From assembly GCA_017607445.1 (NCBI GenBank), contig JAEVHH010000002.1:3463501-3527500 (forward strand): a stretch of DNA of 64,000 nucleotides, in the 5' to 3' direction. The first letter of the stretch is position 1; each line of letters starts with the position of its first letter. Made by a program: the position numbers and the translations under genes. This DNA comes from Histoplasma ohiense. Its lineage: Eukaryota; Ascomycota; Eurotiomycetes; Onygenales; Ajellomycetaceae. The notes below the pieces were generated by a model, which worked only from the letters and a program-made list of their open reading frames with translations, searched no databases and was not told the DNA's origin. Shown in pieces: positions 34,081 through 46,550 of this stretch.

Positions 34081-36865
34081 TGTAACGGGCGTACTTCGAT
34101 TAACGATTTGGTACTATTCTAATTACAGATTACAAATTGATTAAGGAAAGAAAGAGAAAAGAAATCAGAAGAAAAGATTGTATGAAGAGGGTTCTTATAG
34201 AGAAAAGTTCAGAGTGGAAGAATATCAGAAGCCACTCCACAGTGGAGCACAGAGTGGAAGAACATTAAGAGGTACACATAAGAATTGTTAGAAGCTACAC
34301 AAGTACAGAACATGAGATGAAGAAATCATTGAGAGCTATACAGAAGAATCATTAGAGACTATATGAGTGTGGAACACAGAGCAGAAGAACATAAGAAGCT
34401 ACACAGAAGAATTATTAGAGACTACACAAGTACAGAGCATGAAGCAGAAGAACATTAAGAGCTATATAGAAGAATCATTAGAAACTACACAAGTGCAGAG
34501 CACAGAGCAGAAGAACATTGAGAATTACACAAAGTCACAACAGTCAGAAACAAGTGATTGCAGAAGAGGAGTTGATTGTGTAAGTTAATTACTAACAGAT
34601 GCTAATCCATCACATTATCCTTCTCTACTGAGATGAGTGAGGACTCATAGATGTCAAGAGCAGTGATGTCCTTCAAGACAGACATGAGTTCTCAGATCAG
34701 ACAATCATATTCTACTCATTTGATGAGGTATTCACAGTGGTGGTGGTTGATTCTATTGTCAAGAATTGCTTCAATTTCTCACTTGAGTTCATTGTCTTCT
34801 TCTACAATGACAGATGACTGTCAATTGAAGGTTCTCTGTGAGGGGAATGGATCCTCAGCTGCGGGTTGGAGCAGATTCATATGAAAGATGTTGTGGATGT
34901 CAGGTGAGATGTCAAGTTGATAATTGTGTGTGCCTAGCACTTTCTTCACTGTATACTTGATGTGATGATAATCTAGTATATGCAAGGAGTGATCTGTTCT
35001 TATATTCTTGAGATTCAGTCAGACTTTGTCTTCTACATGATATTGAGTTGCAGAACTTCTTCTGATGTTTGCTTGATCTTTGTAATCTTGCTGAACACTG
35101 ATCATTGAAGCTTCTGCTCATTTGTGAGCTTTCTTCAGCTTGCTCACAATGTTCTCTGTCATCTATATGAAGCTGTGGATGTACGCGGTTTCTCAGGGAG
35201 TCTTGAGGAAGTCCAGAACCTCTAAGTTGTATCTGTGTAGAAGGAAGAATGGGTTTACATCTGTTGTAGCAGAATCTCAATCATTAATTGCAATCTCAGT
35301 GTGTGACAGCAGATTGCTTCAGTTGTCTTGTGTGTAATTGCAGAACTTATGAAGAATGTTCTTTACTGTTTGTATCATTCTCTTGATAGCTTCATCAGTC
35401 TCTGAGTGATATGCTGTTGATAACTTTTGTTCAATTCTTAATAATTGGCATATGCAGACTCAGAGTGTGCTGATGAATTGACTGTCTCTATCTGACACAA
35501 TGAATGAAAGCAGGCCATGTATATGATAGAACAGGCTTCTGACAAAGACATCTGCAACTACTTTGATGTCCATCTTGTCACAGAGCTGTAGTATTACATC
35601 TTTGCTGAGTCAGTCAACAATGACTAGAATGTTTGTAGAATCTCCACTTTTGAATAAGGAAACTGCAAAATCAATAGCTATATCACATCAAGTTCAGTCA
35701 GAGACAGATAGAGGCTTCAGCATCTCTTTTCAGTGTTCATGTCATGCCATCACTGAGCCACAGCAATCACAGTTGCATACAAACTAATGTATATCTTTTG
35801 ACATATCTGATCAGTAGAATTTTTGAGCAATGATGTTGTACATAATTTCATGTTCTGAGTGTTCAGTCATCAGTGAGTTATGAATTTCTTGCATGATTCA
35901 TGTTCATAGAAGTTCTGAATCAGGGACTCATCATCTATCTCAAAAGCATAAGCAGTTGTCATCATCAATCAAACATGCTGAGATATCCATTCTTGGGTAT
36001 ACATCTGTGGGGAATTGAGATGCTCTGTTTTGTACAGCTTTGATGACTTGTTGTCAGGATTCATCTGCTTCTGCTGCTAGCTTTCATTGTTCTTCAAGTG
36101 AGGGTTCTTGAGCTTGGGACTGATTGACATGTATGCAGAGTTCATCTGATTGTGTAGAACTTTCTATGATTGCAGGGTTGATTAATCAATGCTCTTGGTG
36201 TTTCCATCTGTCATCCAAGTCATCAGATGGCATATCTTGTTCTCAGTGGGACAGGGCATCTGCAAGGGTGTTCTCTACTCCAGGTCAATAATGAATTGTG
36301 AACGAAAAACAGCTAAGGAACAATGACCAACGCATATGCCTTTCAGTGAGCTTACGATTTGGTACTATCCTAATTACAGATTACGAATTGATTAAGGAAA
36401 GAAAGAGAAAAGAAATCAGAAGAAAAGGTCGTACAAAGGGGGTTCTTATAGAGGAAAGTTCAGGGTGGAAGAATATCAGAAGCTGCTCCACAGTGGAGCG
36501 CGGAGCAGAAGAACATTAAGAGGTACACATAAGAATCATTAGAAGCTACACAAGCACAGAACATGAGGCAGGGGAATCATTGAGAGCTACATGAAAGAAT
36601 CATTAGAGACTACACAAGCGCAGAACACAGAGTGGAAGAACATAAGGAGCTACATGGAAGAATCATTAGAGACTATGCAAGTGCAGAGCACAGAGCAGAA
36701 GAACATTAAGAGCTACACAGAAGAATCATTAGAAACTATGCAAGTGCAGAGCACAGAGCAGAAGAACATCAAGGGTTACACAAGGTCACAACAGCCAGGA
36801 ACGAGCGGTTGCAGGAGGGGAGTTGGTTGCGTAAGTTAATTACTAACGGGTGCTAACCCGTCACA
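34081..36865 (-). mobile_element. Family A copy A4, internally deleted derivative
   Basis: Flanked by TCTCT (34076-34080 and 36866-36870). It has a complete 3' LTR (34081-34614, 534 bp), then chromodomain, integrase and part of RNase H. At about 36354 it jumps directly into the 5' LTR (GAGCTTA joined to CGATTTGG), so gag, protease, RT and the first 20-odd bases of the 5' LTR are missing. CpGs survive at both outer ends and around the deletion joint. Confidence 0.9.
34617..36353 (-). pseudogene. A4 partial pol (RNase H end, integrase, chromodomain)
   Basis: Collinear with A3 from about 28365 to 30098, on the minus strand. Fragments include an integrase to chromodomain linker and a degraded chromodomain near 34690-34740. 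No RT, so it could only have moved with help before it decayed. Stops throughout. Confidence 0.8.
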
Positions 36866-37600
36866 TCTCTGATGCAATGAGTATATAACAATGTCTTCCA
36901 CACATTGATAAAAATGACATCATCTGAAGCAATGATAGGCTGACCAACTGAACTTCACATAGATGTGGAACCCCCAAGCATGAGTGCATCAAAATCAGCA
37001 ATGAAATAAGTGGAATGAATGAAGCAAATGAAGAACAAGATCTGAGAATGTCTGAAAACTGTCAAAGCAGCTGAGAAAAAGTATTATGATCAATATCATA
37101 TATCAAAAAGCTTTAAAATAGAGAACTGAATAATGCTGTGTGCAAAAAATATATCCACCTTGCAACTCTCACTCAAACTAGATCATCAATTTTTGAGTCT
37201 CTTTCAAATAATTAATATCCACAGTACACAGATGTACAAACTGAAACTCACACTGTAATATAAAAAAATTCATTCTGTATTCTATGTTTCTCTTCTCAAA
37301 TCATATCACACACACGACAGACAAATCCTGCAAGCAGAATCAATAATTATAGACATACAAGAGAAATGAAAAGTTGAAGCTATATTAGACAAACATCAGT
37401 ATCACAGTCAAACACAATATCTTATCAAATGAAAAGATTGTACAGACACAGATAATTCTTGAGAATCTGAAAAAAACTTGATGAACAGTCAGAAGTACTT
37501 GAAACAGTTTAATAAAATCTATCAGAAGTCAGTCAGTAAATGAAAATGAAGAAGATGATGATGATTGCTGAATATACTTATTCTACTCAGAGATTAAAAA
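36866..37600 (+). pseudogene. Family B integrase C-terminus and chromodomain
   Basis: Resumes Family B after A4. It contains YNNVFHTLIKMTSSEAMIGW (the post-core integrase pattern with a conserved Y-N..H...G..P-E), then KVEAILDKHQYHSQTQYLIK and WKDCTDTDNSWE, a clear chromodomain. Such a domain would steer integration to modified histones. Trp codons are largely TGA. The frame ends near 37600. Confidence 0.82.
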
Positions 37601-37667
37601 ACAGATCTGTCTCAGCTTGATCAGTGTCATTTGAGAAATTATCATCAAGACAAATCTGCTTATTATC

Positions 37668-38728
37668 TCAGATTTTCTCAACTGATGAAGCATGATGTTT
37701 CAATGATGACTTGAAAACTGTAATCAGTGATGTAATCACTGAGATCTCATCAATCATCATTTCAGCTGAAGTCTCAGAAGAATCATCTTGTTGAATCTTC
37801 TGAATCTTCACAGCAAAGAATCTAACCACTGCAGTCACAGCATTCTGCAAAATGTTAATATTTGAAGTGTCTGCATCAGCAACAATTAGATTCTCAGCAG
37901 TATTGATAATCATCTGAGTCAATTCAACAGCATCCACTGACATCTAATAGAAAGTTAATATTATATACTGTAAAAACATCTGTTTTGAATAATAACTTAT
38001 CAAAACACAGACATACTTCATCACTGAGCAGTGCTTGCATTTTTTGCATCAATCCTCAGCAGGCTCACAATGATGATGAGAGAATGTTGTCAAATGTCAA
38101 ATACAACAACAGCAATATGCTGCTGTGTTTCTTTCTAATATTTCAACAGAATCATCCACTTTCTCATCTTCATCTACATTATCAATCAACTCAAATAACA
38201 TACCAAGATCTTGACCCAGTGAGGATGACATCAATGTAATAGCAGAATGCAAAAATGTGCTTTCTGAAACACTGCTATGATCAAATGTCACACTCTGCTG
38301 TGACAACAGATCATCAGAGTTTATATAGAATTCTAGAATCTCATCTGTGTTCTTGTAGATCTGTACATCAAGTACAAACCTTGCAATGACAATTTGATAC
38401 ATGACAAATCTCTCATCTGAAACTTTGTTGAAGAGCAGCATTTTATGAAATTCATTGATCAAAGATTGACTGATTTCATGAAAGCACTCAGACATCTATA
38501 ATCTGTTAGTATCCATAACAATCTCAGTTTAAGAAAACTTACAGCAGCACAACTTCTATTTGATATATGACAGACATGACAGTGTGTCTGTTCATTGTTC
38601 ACAAAGCAAGAGTATACTGGAGGATTCTGCAATCTCTTCAGACAATCCAAGCAAATGCTCTTGATGACAGACAGCATATCATTCTTCATAGACTCTGAAT
38701 CAGCAATGAAAACAGCTGGTTCTGACAT
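37668..38728 (-). pseudogene. Antisense spliced gene inside Family B: cysteine-rich, zinc-finger-like protein
   Basis: Exon 1 is 38728-38543 (62 codons, starts MSEPAVFIADSE). The intron is 38542-38496 (47 bp, donor GTAAGT, branch TACTAAC, acceptor TATAG). Exon 2 begins at 38495 (MSECFHEISQSLINEF) in the same phase and runs past two TGA codons to about 38017. A third open exon, 37943-37668 (MSVDAVELTQMI), follows a likely second intron (GTATGT...CTATTAG) whose phase does not match exactly. The protein has paired cysteines (CLDC, CFV, HCHVC, SC; later YCCCC and CKKCKHC) and helical stretches. The layout (C..CL.RL...P...C.....RC..C.....C) resembles TE-linked hypothetical proteins I recall from fungal genomes, without a known function. 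It is transcribed against the element. Two TGAs make it a probable pseudogene. Confidence 0.6.
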
Positions 38729-39295
38729 TCTATCATAACTTTAATCAGTATCAAGACCTTGTTCAAAGGAGGAGGAGAAGCAAAAGCAACAAGAAAGAAA
38801 AACAGAAAAGCAACAAGAAAGAAAAACAGATGTTGAAGATTGAAACCAATATTACAATGTTGATCAAAAAGATTGCAACAACACAAAACTCAACCCAAAA
38901 TGGAAAACACAACCACACAATCAAAACTTCGAATTTCGCAATAAAAATCATATAGAAGAATACAGTGTACTTTGTTTGATAAATTGATGTATTCTTTTTT
39001 AATAAAAAATTGTTAGTGATGATGTTGGTGATGATTTTTGATGGAGTGTGATTTTTGATGTAGAAGTCAAAGAAAAGAGGTTCAGAAGTTGTGTCTAAAT
39101 TGTGATTGAACTGCAATGACATCAGAGATGAAAAAATATTCTCTCAAAACAGCAACACTTTGAAATTAATCTCAACAATTAATCCAGCTCAATTCTGTGA
39201 ACTCTATACAATATTAACCACACAGCACATGTTATGAACTTCACACATTGCAGTAAAAAGCTCTGAAGATCAGATCTTTGAAGAAGAGAGATAAT
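38729..39295. other. Family B region between antisense gene and 3' LTR
   Basis: AT-rich. It holds the presumed promoter of the antisense gene and an open frame rich in Leu/Phe (38763-39122, minus) that looks like a T-run artefact. The element polypurine tract GAAGAAGAGAGATAA ends at the LTR. Confidence 0.45.
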
Positions 39296-39566
39296 TGTAA
39301 TAGACACAATGGAGATATCTATATTAGAAAATAGCTATGTGGCAATAGAAGAACACAGAACACGCCAGAATTAATGAGAAGGGACATAGCATATAGCATC
39401 ATAGACAGCCATAGTGTGTGGTGGTTGTCTATATAATGCTCACTGATATCTGTAGATATTAGAAGATCAATGATTAGCTTTGAATAATAGAGATTGCTAT
39501 CTTCTTAACATTCTATATGTGTACTTCACACTACTCTCATAATTATATCTACAACCATCTCTTACA
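39296..39566 (+). repeat. 3' LTR of Family B (271 bp)
   Basis: TGTAATAGACACAATGG ... CATCTCTTACA. The outer 45 bp and the last 155 bp match the 5' LTR. The middle (GGCAATAGAAGAACACAG...AATGAGAAG) is in the opposite orientation to the 5' LTR loop, and the second hairpin arm is absent. More CpG-decayed than the 5' LTR. Confidence 0.88.
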
Positions 39567-40587
39567 GTGATAGAGAGGCTTCAATCTCCATGGCTTTAAT
39601 TGAAGAGGTTTTAAATACCCTCAAGATTTTTCTTAAAGCTGAATTTTGAAGCTTTTGAAACCTCTCTACAAAACTCTTTTGATTTTTCCACCATATTTGA
39701 ACTGCAAAGTCTGAAACAGAGGTTATACAAGCAATATATAATTGTCTCATTGCTTGAAAAGACAAGTCTCTTTCAGTATTTGAAAGTCTTAAAATACTGT
39801 TTAAGATTCTTTCAGCACTTGCAACTTTAATCTGAATATGAGATTTAAAATTTAACTGAGAATCTAATCAGACATCAAGCCATCTAACTGAATTTTTTGA
39901 TTTAACTGAATGATTTAAAAGCTTAACTTCACTATTTTTATCTCTGAAGTTTGGATAGAAGTGAATTAACTCAGTTTTATTCATATCAAATATAATATTT
40001 TTTGATTTTGCTTTTTCAATCATTTCAGTTGCTGCTTGCTCAATCAAATTGCAGTTATTTACAATTGATTCTGAGCTTACAACTAGACTCAAATCATCCA
40101 CATAGCTTGGAGTTCTCACCATAATTGCCATTTGTCTATCAATAAATAGAAACTTGATAAATATAGCAAATAAAATGGGTGAGACTGGGGAACTCTGAGG
40201 AACTCCTATCTCAATATCTGTTATATCTTGTCTCATTCCATCAAAAAGCAACTGGATAGTTCTTTTTGATATGAAACAGATAACTCATTTAATGAGAGAC
40301 TTTGGCATTCTCAGTTCTATCAAAGTTTTGATCATTTGAGAAAGTGAAACACAATCAAATGCATCTTTTATATCAATAAACATTGCAGTTGTAACCATTT
40401 TTTCATTCTTTGTAAGTTGAATATCATGAACTACAGAGAGAACTGTATCAATTGCTGAGTTTTGCTTTCTACTTCCCATCTGATCATCATATAATAAATC
40501 AGTAGTAGTAGATAGAAAAGACAATCTAGTTGCAATTATCTTTTCCAGAATTTTTCCCAGACAATTTAGCAGAGATATCACTCTATA
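39567..40587 (-). pseudogene. LINE-2 ORF2 reverse transcriptase part
   Basis: The minus frame starts abruptly at SYRVISLLNCLGKILEKIIA (RT motif 1). It continues with DDQMGSRKQNSAIDTVLSVV, AMFIDIKDAFDCV (catalytic Asp), IGVPQSSPVSPILFAI and SYVDDLSLVV (YVDD catalytic pair intact, about 40095-40110), then SVRWLDV. It ends at the thumb-like AMRQLYIACITSVSDFAVQI, EASLSL. Three open pieces of 98, 127 and 67 residues are separated by stops. The endonuclease is absent, so the copy is 5'-truncated or interrupted at 40587. It continues at 23636 beyond Family B. Confidence 0.85.
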
Positions 40588-41007
40588 AGACTACGTGGCT
40601 ACTCCACACAGGATGCATCTTAAGCTAGTTACATTTACCTCTATAATCAACTGACCACTGTGTCCGTCCTCTCAGGCCGCTTTAACTAGTTCTGGGGTTT
40701 CCAGCTGGGGGTCCTAGTTAAGCACCACTGCCCACCCTAGACATCACCATAGCCCAGAGCTTTCAGTTGCTGATCTTGGCCCATTGCCCCCTTGGCCTAC
40801 CAACCAGCCGTCGTGGCCTTGCCCCGTGTAAGGGACTAACCATAGACTTACCCCACTCAATGATAACCCACTAATAGTGTTAGATGACCACTAGTGGGCT
40901 CTGAATAGAGTGTCTATCAGAGTGTCCTGCTTGGCTTGCTACTACCCCTCTGATGAGACAGCCAATCGGATGGTTTTTAAAATCATTCCCTGTTGTTGGG
41001 GTGGCCC
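40588..41007. other. GC-rich, CpG-retaining segment, unclassified (part 1)
   Basis: 420 bp that are much richer in G+C than the surroundings, from GACTACGTGGCTACTCC to GGGGTGGCCC. There is no long ORF and no tRNA A/B-box pair that I can see. It continues at 47085 beyond A5 (shared GGCCC). The far end of the second part shares AGAGGGATCCTGCAA with the SINE at 55567-55993, so it may be another SINE-like element in plus orientation. Confidence 0.4.
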
Positions 41008-41541
41008 TGTAACGGGCGTACTTCGATTAACGATTTGGTACTATCCTAATTACAGATTACAAATTGATTAAGGAAAGAAAGAGAAAAGAAATCAGAAGAA
41101 AAGGTCATACAAAGGGGGTTCTTATAGGGGAAAGTTCGGGGTGAAAGAATATCAGAAGCCACTCCACAGTGGAGCGCGGAGTGGAAGAACATTAAGGGGT
41201 ACACATAAGAATCATTAGAAGCTACACAAGCATGGAATGTGGGGCAGAGGAATCATTGAGAGCTACATGGAAGAATTGTTAGAGACTACATGAGTGCAGA
41301 ACACAGAGTGGGAGAACATAAGAAGCTATGCAGAAGAATCATTAGAGACTACATGAGCACAGAACACAGAGCAGAGGAATGTAAGAAGCTACACAGAAGA
41401 ATCATTAGAGACTACACAAGCACAAAACACAGAGCAGAAAAACATCAAGGATTACACAAGATCACAACAGCCAGAAACAAGCAGATGCAGAAGAGAAGTT
41501 GATTGCATAAGTTAATTACTAACAGATGCTAACCCATCACA
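41008..41541 (-). repeat. 3' LTR of A5 (534 bp)
   Basis: TGTAACGGGCGTACTTCG ... CCCATCACA. Four 63-bp units. CpGs survive in the first 170 bp or so. Confidence 0.92.
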
Positions 41542-41543
41542 TT

Positions 41544-44500
41544 ATCCCCCTCTATCAGAGTAAGTGAGGACTTGTAGGTGTTGAGAGTGGTGGTGTCTTT
41601 CAAGGCAGACACAGATTCCCAGATCAGATGATTGTATTCTATCCATTTGACAAGATATTCACAGCAGCAGTGGTTGGTTCTATCATCAAGAATTGCTTCA
41701 ATTTCCCACTCAAGTTCATTGTCTTCTTCTATGATGGCAGGTGGCTGCCAATTGAAGGTTCTCTGTGAGGGGAATGAATCCTCAGCTGTGGGTTGGAGCA
41801 GGTTCATATGAAAGATGTTGTGGATGTCAGATGAAGTGTCAAGTCAATAATTGTGTGTGCCTAGCACTTTCTTCACTGTATACTTGATGTGGTGGTAATC
41901 TAGCATACACAAGAGACAGTTCATTCTTATGTTCTTGAGATTCAGTCAGACTTTGTCTTCTATATGATATCAGATTGCAGAACTTCTTCTGATGTTCATT
42001 TGATTCTTGTAATCTTACTGAGTGCTGATCATTGAAGCTTCTGTTCATTCACAGACTTTCTTCAGCTTGCTCACAATGTTCTCTGCTGTCTATATGAAGC
42101 TGTGAGTGTGTGTGGTTTCTTGGAGAGTCTTGAGAAAGTTCAGAATCTCTAAGTTGTATCTGTGTAGAAGAAAGAATGAGCTTATATCTGTTGTAGTGAA
42201 ATCTTGACTGTTAATTGCAATCTCAGCATGTGGCAGCAGATTGTTTCAGTTGTCTTGTATGTAATTGCAGAACTTATGAAGAATGTTCTTTACTGTTTGT
42301 ATCATTCTCTCAGTAGCTCCATCAGTCTCTGAGTGATACATCATTGATAACTTTCATTCAATTCTTAATAATTGGCATACACAGACTCAGAGTGTGCTGA
42401 TGAATTGACTGTCTCTATCTGATACAATGAATGAAGGCAGACTGTGTATACAATAGAATGAGCTTCTGATGAAGGCATCTGCAACTACTTCAGCATTCAT
42501 CTTGTCACAGAGCTGTAGTATTACACTCTTGCTGAGTCAGTCAACAATGACTAGAATGTTTGTAGAATCTCCACTTTCAGATAAGAAAACTGCAAAATCA
42601 ATAGCTATATTGCATCAAGTTCAGTCAGAGACAGATAGAAGCTTCAGCATCTCTTTTCAGCATTCATATTATATCATCACTGAGCTGCAGTGATCACAGT
42701 TGTGTATGAACTGATGTATGTCTTTCAATATATCTGATCAGTAGAATTCTTAGATGATGATATTGTACATGATTTCATGTTCTGAGTGTCTGATCATCAG
42801 CAAGTCATGAATTTCTTGCATGATCTGTGTTTGTAGAGGTTCTGAATCAGAGATTCATTGTCTATCTTGAAAGTGTAAGTAGTTGTCATCATTGATTGAA
42901 TATGCTGAGATATTCATTTTTGGGTATATGCCTGCAGGGAATCAAGATGTTTTATTTTGTACAGTTTTGACAGCTTGCTGTCAGAATTTATCTGCTTCTG
43001 CTGCTAGTCTTCATTGTTCTTTGAGTGAGGGTTCTTGAGCTCAGAACTGATTGATATATATACAGAGTTCATCTGATTGTGTAGAACTTTCTATGATCAT
43101 GGAGTTGATTAATCAATGCTTTCAGTGTTTCCATCTGTCATCTAGATCATCAGATGGCATATCTTGTTCTCAGCAGAACAGAGCATCTGCAAAGATGTTC
43201 TCTACTTCAGATTGATAATGAATTGTGAACAAAAAATAGCTAAGAAACAATGATCAACATATATGTCTCTCAGTGAGCTTATAAGTGATTGTGAAGTATT
43301 CTAAGTTCTTATGATCAGTAACAATCTCAAACTTCTCAACACTCATAAGTTCAGACTTCCATTCTTTGAGACATTATATGATCACTAGAAGCTCCTTGTT
43401 GTAGATCTTGTAGTTGCATTTGATGAGTGACATCTTTTTTAAGGTGAAGACACAGAGTTGTAGAATATCTTCATTATCATATTGCATTAGTGCTCCATCT
43501 ACTACATAACCCAAGATGTCTGTTTCAAGAATTGTATGCTTATCTGAATCAAATGATTGCAGCATCAAGATGCTTGTGAACATATGCTTCAGCTTTTTGA
43601 ATGCTGTGTCCACTTCATCAGTTCATTGAAATACAGCATCTTTCCAGGTCAGATTCATCAGTGATTGTACAATATCAGAGAAGTCTTTGATGAACCTTTG
43701 ATAGAAGTTGGTGAATTCTAGAAAGCTTCTAGTTTCTTTTACTGAGACTGATGTCTCTCAGTTGAGGATTGCTTCCATCTTCTTAGAATCCATGTGTACA
43801 TCTTTTTCAGCTTTGATGATGAATTCTAGATAGGTTGTAGACTTGATCTCAAAGTCACATTTGTCAATGTTCACTTGCAGTCCAGCTTTACATAGGCAGT
43901 CAAGCACTTGTCATATATATTTGTGATACTCAGTGAGCAGTTCATCAGTGAAGATCAGAATATTGTTCATATACACTGAAATGATCTCATTGAGCAGATC
44001 TTATAGAGCCCAGTTAATGTATTTCTGAAACATGCTTGAAGCATTCACTAATTCAAAGGGGGTCACTGTTCATTTGTATAATCTGTAACATGTATGAAAA
44101 GTGGTTAGCCATTTGTCATCTTCATTAATTCTTATCTTATAGAAGGCTGCAGAGATGTCAAGCTTTGTAAATCATTTTACTTTTTCTATTTATTTGAGTG
44201 TTTTGTTGATGAGTGAGAGAGGGTATCAGTTCTTCTGTGTAATCTTGTTGAGTTCTCAGTAGTCAATGCAGAATCATAAGCCTTCTTCTAATTTCTTCAC
44301 AAACAGTACAGATGCTGTGGTGGATGAGTTGCTAACACAAATAAAGTCTTTGTTCAGTAATTCATTGAGCATTTTTTGTAGAATGAGAAGCTCATTGCAT
44401 GATATGCTGTAGAGAGAATCTCAGAGTGATTGCAGATTCTTACTATCTTTCTTGATGAGTTCAATTGTATGATCTATACTGAGTTCTCAGTGAGAGGGAA

Positions 44501-46174
44501 GCTTTTCAGCTTCTTTCTCATCAAACACATCTGTGAAGTCTTTGTACAATTTGAGTAGTTTCTTGCACAGTTTCTTGGAGTCTTTGAGTTCTAACTTTTC
44601 TAATGCTTTTTTGATATTCATTATGCTAGCAGCAAACACTTGGATGTTCTTCTTCTCATGCATTTGACAGATTAGTAGTTTGTATGCTTCTGCTGATATC
44701 TGAGTGAGATCAGCAGTTCTATTGATATTCTTCTCATAAACACAGTCATCTTCTGAAAAAATAAGACAGTGGTTGCATGCATTCAACAAGGTTTCAAATT
44801 CTGTGAGCTATGATAGACTGAGTATTAGATTGTACTCAAGATCTTGTATTTCATATGTGTATATATTCTTTTTCTCATATCCTTCTACATTGACATTAAA
44901 TCTTACCATGTTGTAGAAGGTGGATCCTCTGAGACTGTCAAATTCACTGAGTTTATATGATTTGAGAAAGAGAATACACTGGAGTTTATGCTTCTCAATC
45001 AGCTGAGTGTCTATAAGAGTGTAGTGAAGAAAACCACTGTCTACCATTGCTTGTATGTTGACTAAGCTATTTACAATGACAGAGATCATGATTGTGTCTG
45101 CTTGCATCTTCTACTTGAATCTTCAGCTAGCTTTTTGCTTCTTGAGCTCTTGTTCATATTTTAGAGTGAGAGCTCATCTTTTCCCTGTTCTTGCCTATCT
45201 GCAGGCGACACAGCATTCATGTGTGTGGGAGGTTTACTTGAAGCAATTGCATTTGAACATTGATTCACAAAGTGCTCTGACTTGTTGCAGTGTATGCAGA
45301 CTTCTCTGACAATTTGATCAGCAGCATTCTTCTCTGAGATGTTGGGGACTCTTGAGCAGCTTGTATTCACATGTGGAATTCAGTTCATTGATTCTGATTC
45401 AGAGGTGGGGGGTGCTGCAGAGTGGTTTGAAATGTACACATTTGTTCAGTGAAATCCTCTACAATTTTGAAGCACACAGAACTGAGACAGATCATTGTTC
45501 AACAGACAAAGATCAGCACAGAATTTGCTGTATATTGAGAGCTTCAGATACTCTATACTTCAGTTATGCAATTGAAAGTTCAAGTTCTTGAACAATATGT
45601 TGATCTTGATGATGTCATCTCAGTCTTGTCCATCTGCTTCTAGAAGCTTGTGATTGAATTCAGAAAGATAAGTTGTCAACACAACATTCATCTGATGAGT
45701 TTGATTAAGTCAGTCTAATGCCTTGGCTTGAAGCATAGAATTGAGAAAGAGGGAGTTGAGTTGTTGAAAGACTAGTTCTGATATACACTGATGATTCTGA
45801 CAATGACTCATTCAGAGTTGGAATTTTGCTAATGTGTCATCATCCAATCTGCTATGGATATACCACACTTGATTGAATAGCAAGTCTATTGCTCGTCCAT
45901 CAATGTCCAATTTGACATTCACTTTTGACTTCCACATGAGATAGAGTGCTAGGTCTTTCTTATATTTGTTGAGGATTGAGAGCTTCTCTCTTGAGAGTTT
46001 TTTGTGAGATGTGGGTGTAGAAGAAATGGTGAATATGAAAGTGTTCATCTCAGCAAATTATTGTTGCAATTCAGTCATCTGTAGTGTCTGCTGCTGAAGA
46101 ATGCTTTGTAGATCTAAGTTATTGTCCACTGTGTTCAGATGCAGCAGATGTTTGTAGAATTGCTTGTAGTTCAT
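41544..46174 (-). pseudogene. A5 gag-pol polyprotein, decayed
   Basis: Gag starts at 46174 (MNYKQFYKHLLH). A knuckle CIHCNKSEHFVNQC lies near 45260-45300 (Gly changed to Glu). The protease DSG is near 45045, the RT/RNase H remains are near 43374-44000 and the chromodomain CCCEYLVKWIEYNHLIWE is near 41600-41670. The 100-residue linker between protease and RT (44487-44789) is the longest clean piece. Broken by many TGA codons. Confidence 0.86.
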
Positions 46175-46550
46175 TTCAATATCTAAGAATATATAATAAT
46201 AAAAAAAAGAAAAGAAATACTTGTAGACACTCAGTTCTCTCACAGGCACTATTCACAGTGTTGCAGTGCTAAGCTTGATCAAGCTTCTTCATGAATGCTA
46301 TTCACAGTGTTACAGTTTGTAGACACTCAGGCCTCATAGAACACAGTCAATTGTGTTTCAGATGCTTAGACACAACAGTCTATATAACTAACAATAAGAG
46401 CACTCAGATCCATGAGAGATCTCTTGTAACAACTAGACACTCAGATCTGTAAACAACACACTTGAGTGTAAGAACTGATAACAATACACTTGAGTGTAAG
46501 AACTAATAACAAAGCACTCAGATCTTAAACACAGAAGAATCAATTTGTAA

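Larger units (their letters stand above)
23642..39566 (+). mobile_element. Family B chromodomain Ty3/gypsy retrotransposon, split by A3 and A4
   Basis: Bounded by the duplicated GTGAT (23637-23641 and 39567-39571). LTRs are 23642-23929 and 39296-39566. Removing A3 (24625-30569) and A4 (34081-36865), each with its own TSD, leaves about 7.2 kb in the order LTR, gag, pol with integrase, chromodomain, an antisense spliced gene (37668-38728), a purine tract (GAAGAAGAGAGATAA) and LTR. It sits in LINE-2. Confidence 0.92.

Noticed and set aside
38763..39122. 119-residue Leu/Phe-rich membrane-like protein
   Set aside because: The hydrophobic run comes from a CAACAAGAAAG-type repeat on the other strand, and the frame overlaps the probable promoter of the antisense gene.
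41200..41480. CRISPR-like array in the LTRs
   Set aside because: The 63-bp units are contiguous tandem repeats without spacers and lie inside LTRs of a eukaryotic element.
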